DNA of 64,000 nt from Craterostigma plantagineum (Eukaryota; Streptophyta; Magnoliopsida; Lamiales; Linderniaceae). A program made the position numbers and the translations under genes. Position 1 is the first letter of the stretch, and every line of letters starts with the position of its first letter. The notes below the pieces were generated by a model, which saw only the letters and a list, made by a program, of their open reading frames with translations, had not been told where the DNA came from and made no database searches. This document shows positions 37,184 through 47,219 of the stretch, piece by piece. The stretch lies in assembly GCA_027422505.1 (NCBI GenBank), contig JAPQWV010000326.1, positions 186,001 through 250,000 on the forward strand. The letters run 5' to 3'.

Positions 37184-37390
37184 TGTTGAGTGTGAGTGTT
37201 ACTTGTAGTGAGGATTAATTTGTACGTTTATATGTTTTGGTAGATAGTAAATGTATTTTTTAGTATCAGCGCTAATTGTAATATTTAGAATCAGGACTTG
37301 GGATAAATAATAACCAAGCTGCACTGTACATCATATACACGATTATTGAATACAAGTAAGAACGCTTTCTTTCTCTCTGCAATATTAACA
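37184..37390 (+). repeat. 3' long terminal repeat of the copia element
   Basis: 207 bp, same boundaries as the 5' LTR and one visible substitution. It is followed immediately by the CGATC target duplication and the remainder of the host gene. Confidence 0.95.
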
Positions 37391-37850
37391 CGATCAACAT
37401 CTATCTGCCATATTCACAACCTTAGAAAGAGAGCTATCATCTTATTCTCATGGTAGCCAACAGCGACCACTTAATATTACCAGTAATATTAATAATACGG
37501 TGATCTCTGATCTGTCGCAGCTAGAATATTACCAAGACGTTGAGACAGCCAACGATGGGTCTGTCGCCACGTCAGCAGATGATGGAGACGATAACGTAAA
37601 GTCTGTCATGAGGCATCTACTCGAAGCCTCAGATGATGAACTCGGCATACCTAATAACTGTAACGGCAATATTGAAAATAATGATGAGAATAGTAACAGT
37701 TTTAATTATAATAATAATGATGACGATCAGAGTGGTGAAAACTGCATAAACACGGCACCCTTTGGTTTCGACGGTGAACGTGGTTTTTGGGAGATTGAAG
37801 ATGAAGTTGCCAATTACTATACTGAGCTGCACTCTCAACTTTTTATGTAG

Positions 37851-40465
37851 TGGAGTGAGATGTACGTTTTGTCTCATTTTCTGGGTTTGGAAATAAAATA
37901 TAGGAAGTTAAGGGGCGGAATGCTAAATATTTCACAGATGATCCATGTCTCGTAGTCTTGTAGATGATTTTAGTGATTTTTATGTTTATTAGTCAAGAAG
38001 TAAGGCGGTGAGAAATTGAGGACAAGAAAATGTTACTACTTGCCGTTTGTGTATTATATATGCAAATTATTCATGTCGTCTTTATGCAAGTTGCAATGCA
38101 ATGTTTGCATTAAATTGTCGGCATAGTTTGATTTCTCCATTACTATCCTTCCCAATCTTATACGGACATTTGAGCCACTCGTGATATAATATTATGCTAT
38201 ATCGAATTTCACGTGAATGTCCAACTAAGTAGTGGTGAATCAAATTGAGATAATTTATTCTACCATGTCCAACATGTAATTTCGCAACAACTAATGATGG
38301 CGTGACACTGATGCATGCGTGAATTTTAATATATAATGTGATGATATCTGATGCATGATGTCTAAAAAAGGGTCATAAAATTCCACGGAATATATAGTTT
38401 ATTCAAACAATTTAAAGGGCGATTATATTTATGATCCCCTAGTAGTGGGACTTTAGGTAGTGCTTCAGATTTTGATTTATATATGTTGTCGGATCTTTAC
38501 CGATTGTACTATCGATATGTTTATATAATATTATGTTCTTTCAGAGATACGTTTCACGATACACAATCTCGGTTATGTACTTACTGTTAGTATTATGGAT
38601 TCCCAACACTTACCTTGTAATATATTCCCAAGTTGATAATCGCTGTCCCACGACTTGTTACTGAATTAATATATACTAGTATCGTTGGGCACACAGTAAT
38701 TGTGTGCAAAAATCATGGATCGGCAGTTTCTCATTGCACGTGGATGTAGGGTAGTTTTCTTTTATTTTTTTCTACTAAATTTTAATTGTATATAAAATAT
38801 AAAACGGAATTATAGTTTTTGGATGAACGTGTGTCGATTGATCAAGCGTGAGGTAACTAACCAATTGGTTGGAATTTTTGGTGTAATTGATACACCAAAT
38901 TGATTATAATTTGACAGTTTTTAAGTCCCCCTCTCCATTAATAAGTATAGATATATATAAATATATATTTGTCCCAATAAAGACTTACTATCTCCTCCTT
39001 TATGTAAGTAAACGAACCTCTTATCTTTTCATCATTATATATTCGCAATTGTACCATATTTTTTAAGTCAATGATCATCCTAATATTCATCTTTGAATTA
39101 TTTTTGTTTTCGCAAATCGCACCATGCTTAATCGGATCAATTTTATCGTCGTACTTGTATTACTGTGATTTGTCAGTACCACAATTGATTGATCACCGAT
39201 GAGTAGCATATGAAAAGAACTCGAGTATTCTACCTAAAATAAAGTTTGGACGAACAATTGAGAAATACCAAATTATACTTTAAAAAAAAAAAAAGCAAAG
39301 GTACAGATAGTTGGCTGATGATAGATCAACCAACTTTTCTGAAGCAAATTGCCCTTTCATTTTTAAAATATCACAACATTTTTCTCTGGTCCTATAGTTA
39401 TAGAGATGAGAATTGAGATGAGATCAACTTGTTGGATACGTTTAAATTGTACAATTGTCCATCTTGTCAAGGACGACATCGCTGTCCTCTTATCAATAAT
39501 ATTATTTCCCGTGTATGGTAGTTTTTCTTTAATCATTATATGATCTTGTGTATTTCAGTATTTATTTATTTATTTGTGGTCCTTTCAGATATTGGAATAA
39601 TGTTAAATTAGTACCGTCGGTTGTGGGTGGCCTGTAATGCAAGTTGTTTAGGTCATGATTCATTAGTAATATTGACGTCTTTATGTTTTTATTCATCTTT
39701 TTTCTCTTATTGCTTCATTATTATCTAATTCCAAATATAAAAGTCATGAATTCCTTAAGCTACACAATTCAAGGTTTATATTATATATCTGATGTACGTA
39801 TCTGTTCAACAATATAACTCCAGACTATTTATGATGCTATCTACCTAATAGTCCTCCATAAATTGAAATAAATATACGTAAAAGTACCAATGAGATTCCA
39901 ACTGAGAAAAGGGTGGGGAAAAGGAGAAAACATGGAGCATAAATAAAATGGAAAAGATTGAGATCTCATCATTTCATAGCTGGAAAGAGACCCAAGAAAT
40001 TGGCAATACCAAACGTTGCCATGTGATCATAATTCCCAAATTGAATTCCAGCTGAATTGATTAATTTGGAATCCCTTATATTGCACGCAACATCGATTTT
40101 AATATAAACGACTTATAAGATAATTACGTAAATATAGTAGGTGATTGAAAAGGATATCAAACGTTGAGACCTGATAACATTATAACAACTTAACCACACG
40201 ATACGTAGCCGCCCACGCTCTAGAAAAAAAATGTAAGATATCTTATTTTATTATAAATGATTTATGCCCACAATTGACTTGTTTGTCATGATTCTTTCTG
40301 GGTCATAAATGAACAAACCACGACTCTAATTTGTGTTTATATATGACAAGACCCGTGATAGAGGTTACAAAATTATCATGTGGCCATTATTTATTAAATA
40401 ATGGCCTTTTTTTCTTAAAAAAAAGGGAAATAGTAGATCAATAGAAGTATCTGAAACTTCAAATT
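37851..40465. other. AT-rich intergenic region, no gene seen
   Basis: About 2.6 kb downstream of the interrupted gene. Apart from the minus-strand Helitron at 38676-38951 I find only AT-rich unique sequence without supported ORFs. Confidence 0.5.
38676..38951 (-). mobile_element. Short non-autonomous Helitron (minus strand)
   Basis: Read on the minus strand, it starts TCTATACTTATTAATGGAGA after an A and ends with a perfect 7-bp hairpin (GCACACA / TGTGTGC, loop ATTAC, 38689-38707), 9 nt, then CTAG at 38679-38676 followed by T. 276 bp, no ORF. It has the same terminal logic as the element at 31317 but different sequence, so it belongs to a different family. Confidence 0.8.
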
Positions 40466-40472
40466 GCATTAG

Positions 40473-41055
40473 GTTTCGTCTGGATTGGTGTATTTGAATT
40501 GAAATCCGTGATTTGAAATTATGAATTCTGAAATCCAAATTTTAAATACAAATCCACCGTTTGGCAAACGTTAGGATTTCGGAAATTCGAATTTCAAAAT
40601 GTGCTCGAGCTCTCGAGCCGGCTTGAGCCATCGGTCATCGAGCTCGAGCTGGCTCACCGAGTTCGCGAGCCGACTTGACTCATCGATCGTCGAGTTCGCA
40701 AGCCGGCTCGACTCATCGGTCGTCGAGCTCGCGAGTTGACTTGACTCACGTCGTCGAGCTCGTCGGCCGACTCGACTCGTCGTTCGTCGAGCTCGCTGGT
40801 CGGCTCGACTCATCGTTTGTCAATAATAATAATAATAATAATAATAATTATTATTATTATTTAAGAAAATAATCACAGCAAGATTTGGTATTTCGAAAAC
40901 GGATCGTTTCCTATCGAATTTCAAATCCATCAAAAGACAAGCGCTCGGATTCTCCTCGGATTTGGATGAAATCGAAATCCAAATCCGAGCGGTTGCCAAA
41001 CGGGTGATTTGAATGAAATTCGGATTTCAAATCGAAATCCCCCGATCCAAACGTA
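40473..41055. mobile_element. Foldback element with a GC-rich minisatellite core
   Basis: The ends are imperfect inverted repeats. Left has CGTCTGGATTGG, GAATTGAAATCCG and CCGTTTGGCAAACG; the right arm on the other strand has CGTTTGGATCGG, GATTTGAAATCCG and CCGTTTGGCAACCG. A 7-bp direct repeat GCATTAG flanks it (40466-40472 and 41056-41062), a likely target duplication. The centre is a CGAGCTCG-rich tandem repeat followed by (AAT)n(ATT)n. No ORF is likely to be real. Confidence 0.72.
40600..40820. repeat. Minisatellite of about 39 bp units, GC-rich
   Basis: Five or so degenerate units of the type GTCGAGCTCGCGAGCCGACT then TGACTCATCG, in an otherwise AT-rich neighbourhood. It sits inside the foldback element. 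Followed by a short (AAT)n/(ATT)n palindrome at 40823-40860. Confidence 0.75.
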
Positions 41056-41278
41056 GCATTAGCCTCGTTCAAATCTTTTTTACTTTTTCGAAAAAAAAGA
41101 AAGAATGTACGAAAGTTTCTTAATAAAAGCCCAAATAGTCCTAAAGCTCAAACCCGAAAGATAGATAACAGCTGCTATTCGAAATCAAATATTGGGCCAA
41201 TTCCTAAGATTAATTAGGTCAGGCCCATATATTATTGATATATAGTAAATACCAACAAAAAGGAAAAGAAAATTGAAA

Positions 41279-42348
41279 ATGCCAATGCTCCCCAGACTGA
41301 CAACAGTTCTTCTCAAACCCTCGAACCATAAACCCTCGGCGATTACCGCCGCCGTGCTCCGCCGTCTCAGCTCGAAGACGGGGGATGACGAGTGGAATGA
41401 CGTTTGGGAGACAGCGTGGCTCCCCGAAGATCTATCGGATAAATCACCGCGCAAGGCGTGGGAATCCGACGTGGCATTTTCCGTACCCAACGACACCGCA
41501 CAAAATGCTTTGACCGAGGAAATGGACGCGGAGACCGTGGCCTTCGTGGAAGAGATGAACGATAATTGGGAACAGAGGAAGGGCAAATCCGTCAAAAGGG
41601 AACCCACAGTCATCAGCTCGTCGGAATCTCTGTACAGCTTGGAGAGCATCAAGAGGGATTACCGTTTGAAGAAGCAAAGGATACACGCGAGCCTTTGGGC
41701 AAAGGAGATTGAGAAGATGGAGGAGGCTAAATTGGGGAATTTGGCCGGCGTTGATGTGGACGACTTTGACAAGTTGCTCGATAGAGCGTCAGAGTACGTC
41801 TTTTGATATCATCCTAAGCTATATTTGATTGATTATACAATCAGTAATTGCCTAAGATCTCTGTTTTTTTTTTTTGTCTTTCAATTTGTAGGATTTTCGA
41901 TTCTCCGAGCAGTGAATTCGAAGATTCAGGTGATCATTCATTTTCAGAGCTGAAAAACAAACCAGATGGATGGGAAACCACATCGAAAAATCCAGATGGA
42001 AATATCTGGGACATGTCGCAGAGAGAAGAAGACATCCTTGTTCAAGAATTCGAACGTCGAATCGCTTACAACAAATTCCAGGTATTGTAGAGAAGAAAGA
42101 ACTTGGGCCAAGTATCTGTGCATTTGTACTAATTCGAAACCCCTTTGTTCATGAAGATTGCCAGCTTTATAAAAACACACATATTCAGCCGAAGAAGGCC
42201 AATAGATGGATGGAAGTACATGATTGAAGTGATCGGACCAAATGCGAGGAAGGGAAAGGGAAGTGTAACGAGGCTGCCCAGTGTTGCCGATGAATCTACT
42301 CAGCCATTTAGAGAAGAGAAGCCTACAACATATCCTCCAAGAACATGA
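41279..42348 (+). CDS. GAMETE CELL DEFECTIVE 1-like mitochondrial protein
   Basis: Three exons, 41279-41793, 41892-42081 and 42157-42348; 298 residues with consistent phases (ASE|IFDSP, NKFQ|IASF). The N-terminus is basic and serine/threonine-rich (residues 1-32) and looks like a mitochondrial presequence. Recognisable blocks are DEWNDVWETAWLPEDLS, a lysine/glutamate-rich helical region (SLYSLESIKRDYRLKKQRIH) and the C-terminal RRRPIDGWKYMIEVIGPNAR. I match these to the plant GCD1 family, needed for gamete function in Arabidopsis; this is by memory of family sequence. Molecular activity is unknown. ATG at 41279 is the first in frame. Confidence 0.8.
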
Positions 42349-42886
42349 CGTGCAGTCAAAGGCTTGAGCTTTTTCAGTTATCTGAACTTTCACTGGGATC
42401 GCTTCCATTGTGCTGCTTCGCTTTGCTATGCTTTGCTTCCGTTGGAGGGATTGTCAATGTGCATTACATGGAAAATGTGCTTATGGTAAACCTTTTACAC
42501 AACTCTTCTTCATACAAAATATTCGATGTCGTCCATCTCTTACACATCCCCCTCTGTACAAAGTGATTGTAATTTTCGGTCTCTAATCTCTGTCTAAATA
42601 CTCGTCAAGTCTTTCTGTCGACCACATTATTCTTCGCCAAAGTTTACGGTTTTATCCTTTATCAACATGGGATTTTATTTTCATAAAATGGAAGTCAGTT
42701 CCGAAATGCTAGCAAACGTCCTTTTCGGTAAAAATAAACACACACACACACACAATTGCAAACGACAGAATTGCCACGCAACATTAATTTATTTAATAAG
42801 CATAAACAAGGTAGGCCAATATTACTGCAACCAGTTTAAAAGACAACACGGTAGTTACTCAAACGATTACATTTCAGATAAACTTA
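42349..42886. other. Spacer between convergent GCD1-like and HVA22-like genes
   Basis: About 540 bp holding both 3' UTRs, with a short (CA)n run near 42739-42754. No further gene is visible. Confidence 0.5.
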
Positions 42887-43816
42887 TCAATATTCATAGT
42901 CGTCGTGAAAAATTGTGTAGCTGCTTCGCCTGTTCCTCGCTTCTCTGTCAGCCTATTGCCATCCATGCCAAGTAAAAAAGAATGTAATAAGTATAAACAT
43001 ATTAATGCAAATAAATAAACATTAAGATAAATTTATGAACTCACCCGGGCTATGAGCCTTTCAAAAGCTTCAGGACCATTTTCCTCGATATATTTCTCGG
43101 CAGCAGACAAAACGTCATCAGGTTTACCAAAGATGTCCTTTTTTCTTGGTACGTACCATAATTTAACTTGTGGATTTCTATAAAAAGGCCTTATGAAATG
43201 TTCATACAGGTAAGCTGCACCATTGAAATGTGGCAACACCAACCAGCACACAGCAATTAGCTTCGCATACGACCATATGGGAAACCTGAAAATCAATCAA
43301 AGAATTAAATCATGATTTCTTCATCTTATATATGCTTGTGCTTACTTTTTTTTTTTTCTTTTTCATGTAAAGGGGGGCATTTGATTCATTACCATTCGAG
43401 TATTTTGGAAAACGTAAGCTCGAATAAGGTTATAAGTGAGTAGAGCACCCAATATGTAAGCCATTGCTGATCGTCTGTTCTTGACTTAGTCTCTATGGCT
43501 TTGATGGAACAATACCTGTCGTAGATATCATTTCCTTTTGTTTTTCTTTTTGCATGCCATGATTTATACATCTATATATAACTCGTAATTTTAAAGGAAG
43601 AGACTAGTTCTTACAGGGGATAAACCAGTGAAACCAAAGGCCTGAGATAAGCAAAAGAAAAAGCGTGAAAAATATATCAGAAGCTTTTGAATTCTTGACA
43701 ATGACTCAAACGGTAGTATAGTAGTTGATTAATATAGTACAACAAATGTTGACTTACATGGCAATTACATCAATGTTTTTTGCCAGAACGGTGAATAGGT
43801 TATCGCCAGAACCCAT
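42887..43816 (-). CDS. HVA22-like protein (TB2/DP1/HVA22 family), HVA22a type
   Basis: Five exons on the minus strand: 43816-43758, 43641-43615 (27 nt), 43515-43393, 43285-43045 and 42952-42887; 171 residues. The start MGSGDNLFTVLAKNIDVIA is typical of HVA22a. Hairpin-forming hydrophobic segments are WLTYWVLYSLITLFELTF and SYAKLIAVCWLVLPHFNGAA; conserved blocks are KAIETKSRTDDQQWLTYW and YIEENGPEAFERLIARAD. The protein ends in HDDYEY. Family members are reticulon-like ER-membrane proteins that shape tubular ER and are often induced by abscisic acid or stress. The tiny second exon is easily missed by automatic prediction; it supplies PLVSLVYP. Confidence 0.93.
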
Positions 43817-44334
43817 CGCGATCGCCTTCCGCTAATAGTAACCGTTGTGGAACTTCTTAGTTCTTGCAGACAAAGAATTTATGGGACTCCTGTTTTGTAT
43901 AATGAAATGGTCAATGCGAGAAAAGGTGTGTAATTAAGTGCTATGATTCATGCATGTTTTCTGCCCAAAGGTTCAAAAATAAAATGACAGTTTGAAAGCA
44001 CTTGAAAAGGTTAAATATAGAAGAAAGTAATGTTGTGTTGGTATCTTACTCTTCTCCAATAACGAGGCACCGAAAATTTTGACTATTACTACACAACATA
44101 TTTTAAAATTTATGAATTAGCGAGGTAGGTATGTTCTGTAATTATACTCTAGATTCTTGGGAAAGCGGATATCTAAAATGGCATAAAATCAACAATAAAA
44201 TTAAAAATACAGAAAATCTATTAGAGCCAAGTTTCGATCATGAGACCTTTGAGTTCCGCTGCGCCAATCTGATTTTTATTATATTTATTTACATATATAT
44301 TTAAACCTAATTGCAGAACTTTGAATAATAAAGA

Positions 44335-44732
44335 GGCCAAATTATTATTTTAGGTCAGTATACATGTTTTCGTTTTTTTGGTCACTAAGTATACATGTTT
44401 AATAATTGTAAAAGTAGGTCACTAACTATATATGTCAAAACAAATTTGGGTCGCCCTTTCATTTTTGGGTCACTAAGTATACATGTTTTCGATTTGGGTC
44501 CCTATGTTTTTATGAATGCGAAAATGGATTTAATATAGCGACCCAAAAACTTAAAACACATATACTTAGTGATCTAAAATTGAAAACACGTATACTTAGT
44601 GACTCGAAAATGAGATGATGACCCGACTTTGTTTTAACATACATAGTTAGTGACCTATTTTTGCAATTATCAAACACAGTGATCCAAAAAAGAAAACATG
44701 TGAACTTAGTAACCTAAAATTATATTTTAGCC
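44335..44732. mobile_element. Mutator-like foldback MITE, second family member
   Basis: The ends are inverted: left GGCCAAATTATTATTTTAGG, right (reverse strand) GGCTAAAATATAATTTTAGG. The arms carry repeated GGTCACTAAGTATACATG and GGTCACTAACTAT units in opposite orientations. Near-perfect 9-bp duplication: TAATAAAGA (44326-44334) and AAATAAAGA (44733-44741). The shared GTCACTAAGTATA motif and end sequence relate it to 28555-28899. No ORF. Confidence 0.75.
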
Positions 44733-45472
44733 AAATAAAGATGAGTGGTCCATGGGGAAGTTAAACCAGCGGTAAATGGTAATGGATGAGCATATGAGAT
44801 GAAGATAAGCCCTTCCTTATAATAAATGAATGAACGGTGTGGTCACTAATGAGGTGGTTATGAAATAGACGTTTACTAACTAAGACAATCTTTCTGCTAT
44901 CAACTCTGCGTCACTGTACTTTCGTCTTCTTTAAAGACAGCTGACGACGACGTTATTCTCTGCTTTAGCCTTTAGCCTTTATATCTATTATGTGTTCACA
45001 GTCTCGTTTCTTTATAGCGAATAAATTTTTTTATCTACTTTTAAGCTCTTAACAATATGGAGAACAAGATAATTTGGTTATGTGAAGCTAGCTAGATGAT
45101 CGCCAAACATTACCATCAATCAATTATGATTAAGCTTTATCATGTGCACTATACATACACGATATGCTGCCTGCTGATGAGTCTCGTAAAGACAACTTGG
45201 AAGGCTGTAACAAGATCTGTCGTAGCCGCATTGAGATTTTATCATTTTAATCGCACATATGAAATAATGGAAATTCCACAATTTCTTTGCATGAGTGAGA
45301 GAAGTATAATCAAATTAGTGAAAACCATATATCACTCGTTCACGTTCAACTATAATATAGAAATCGTAACCACCACAAATCAAACTGGTAGATATTTGTA
45401 ATAGAGCGTTGCATACATAAAGAGATAAATACAACTTAAAATATGAACATCAGTAGCAGTAGGTATAATATA

Positions 45473-46319
45473 TGTTACCCTCGGGTTTTATAGTCAACGG
45501 TAAAATAACGTTAACTATCAAAGAACTCCCGCGAGCAGCGAGGTGCGAAGGGAATAGGAGGGAGCCCGGTGGGAGACTCCGATCGGGTGAGGATAACCCG
45601 AGAGAAAAGACTCCAGGGGGACTTATGGAGGTAGCCCGATCAGGAGCCGCTACGTCGGGGTAGTCATTCCCGACAAAGAAACGAGAGGAATCATCGGGCC
45701 CCAAGAGGAGAAGGGCAACGGACGAGACAGGGCAGGAATCTTTGGCGGGAGCGAGCTGATCGAGGAGGTGGGGAACAGAAGTAAGGATACGCCAGGTTAG
45801 GACTCCTCGGGCGATGAGGGGATCCGGTCGGGAAGGGAAGGGATAAGCCGAGTGGAAGGAAGAGGATCAAAAGAGGACGCCCGACCAACACAGCTTCGCC
45901 CGAGCAGATGAAACGAGTAGAACGAGGCATGGAGAACGTGGGATCGTGGAGGAAGGGCACGTTCTCAGTGAGAGGTCCGCGAAAAAGGCGGGCCGGGGTG
46001 GAGATTGAGTCAAGGTAATGAAGACATGAGGTTAGTATAAATAACGGTGGTTAATTCACTTTTCAGGTACGCATACAAGCTATTAAAAACTGATTTACGA
46101 ACCAACGCACCTATCTCTTACCCATTTTCTGACTTAAGAATCGGAGGGGATACGCCGGCACCAACCCCGGCCCCCTTCTGACGTATTTTGGAGTTTTTGA
46201 GCGCCAGGTTCGACGGAGGTAACTGGCGAGGAGCGATAAGTCCACGCCAGAGCAGGTACAGGGGAAGAAACAACAGGTCCATACCGCTATGAGGAAGTCG
46301 TTTTACACTGTCCACATCA
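45473..46319 (+). mobile_element. Probable solo LTR of a Gypsy-type element
   Basis: An 847-bp GC-rich island (ORFs here are incidental) in AT-rich DNA, beginning TGTTACCC and ending CACATCA. ATATA flanks both sides (45468-45472, 46320-46324), but the sequence is low-complexity, so this duplication is weak evidence. A promoter-like TATAAATA at 46037-46044 lies about 90 bp before GACTTAAGAATCGGAGG, which resembles the GACTTGAGCGTCGGAG motif I know from R/U5 of plant Gypsy LTRs. No internal domain adjoins it. Confidence 0.6.
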
Positions 46320-47219
46320 ATATATATGAATAATCTCTTCTTTCTAAATTATGCTTCGAGAGTTTGGCCCAAAATTCCTTGAAAACCAACCCAAACGACA
46401 AGGGTCCTCAATTGAGTTGGAATTCAAAGAAAAAAATTAGTTACTATTAATCTTTAAAAATATATGTCGTTGGATTCAAAATCAAGACAAAACTAGTCAG
46501 TCACGGGGCTCGACAATCGCAGTTTTGACCCGTCAGTGCAGAATGCTACTCTACCTACTTCGGTTCCCCATATATTCATCGGAGATGGTGTCGATTAGTT
46601 TCGCATTGGTTTTGTTTGTAAATAACTTTTAATAGTCTGGCTGGATGGACTAGACTATGCACGACAGCTAGCTCTCTACTACATTACGTGGATGGTTCCA
46701 TCTTTTTATTATTTCTCCAATCCAATAATGGAGGATTTATTTTTGTCTCCTTCATTAATTAGTAAAAAAAATAAAAACTACTCACATCTCGCTGCACGCA
46801 AAGCTTCAGAACCGTCACTCATAAAAGAAAGCATGCCAATAAAGTGTAATACAATACATTCAAAAATACTCCCATTAATAAAAAGCCCAGCGGGTGGTAT
46901 GGGTAATAAATAACCACCGCAGCCACCTAAAAATAAAGATGTGAAAAACCCATAAATTGAGTTTTTCTTTTCTACTATCCTAAAAAAACACAAAGGACCG
47001 CGTAAAATTAGTCCTCATCCTCGCTCCACTCCACTCCACTCCACTCCTCTCCACTCAGTCCTAAGTAGTAAAAGTCATTGTTCTAATATCCTAATGACCA
47101 TAATACGCAGCGCACAAACAGACATATATATATATATATATATCAGCACTCCATCCTCACCTCCACCTATTGAACTGAACATAATTAACTCATCAACTGA
47201 ACAGTTAAAAAATTGATGT

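Larger units (their letters stand above)
32297..37390 (+). mobile_element. Complete Ty1/copia LTR retrotransposon
   Basis: 5094 bp. Both LTRs are 207 bp (32297-32503 and 37184-37390), start TGTTGAG and end ATTAACA, and differ at one base that I can see (GGTATAAA versus GGGATAAA). The 5-bp duplication CGATC flanks it exactly (32292-32296 and 37391-37395). The primer-binding site TGGTATCAGAGC follows the 5' LTR directly and matches the initiator-Met tRNA type; a polypurine tract AGGGGGAG precedes the 3' LTR. One long gag-pol ORF is open throughout. Structure and domain order (integrase before RT) make it copia; the short LTRs suggest an Ale-like lineage, which is an inference. Confidence 0.97.
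32095..37850 (+). pseudogene. Plant gene of unknown function, split by a copia retrotransposon
   Basis: Single-exon gene. The first part, 32095-32296, ends in codon GAT plus C, and the second part is 37396-37850; between them lie the copia element and one copy of the 5-bp target duplication. Removing these leaves an uninterrupted 218-residue frame with no stop, so the gene was intact before insertion. The protein is acidic and low-complexity, with KRH/KRHK basic patches near the start, LERELSSY in the middle and a more ordered C-terminus (FWEIEDEVANYYTELHSQLF). I recognise no domain. Its place next to F-box/kelch and CYP23 suggests an orthologue of Arabidopsis At1g26920/At1g69760, from memory and unverified. 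In this allele translation would stop in the LTR at 32331, giving 78 codons. Confidence 0.85.
43817..47219. other. Intergenic region with transposon remnants
   Basis: About 3.4 kb between the HVA22-like promoter and the expansin 3' end. It contains a Mutator-like foldback (44335-44732), a GC-rich probable solo LTR (45473-46319), a CACTC tandem repeat near 47026-47056 and a (TA)n run near 47126-47143. No host gene is supported. Confidence 0.5.

Noticed and set aside
40571..40872. Ser/Arg-rich repetitive ORFs
   Set aside because: They are translations of the minisatellite in the foldback element.
45472..45960. GC-rich ORFs on both strands
   Set aside because: They fall inside the probable solo LTR and show no protein similarity; open frames reflect base composition.
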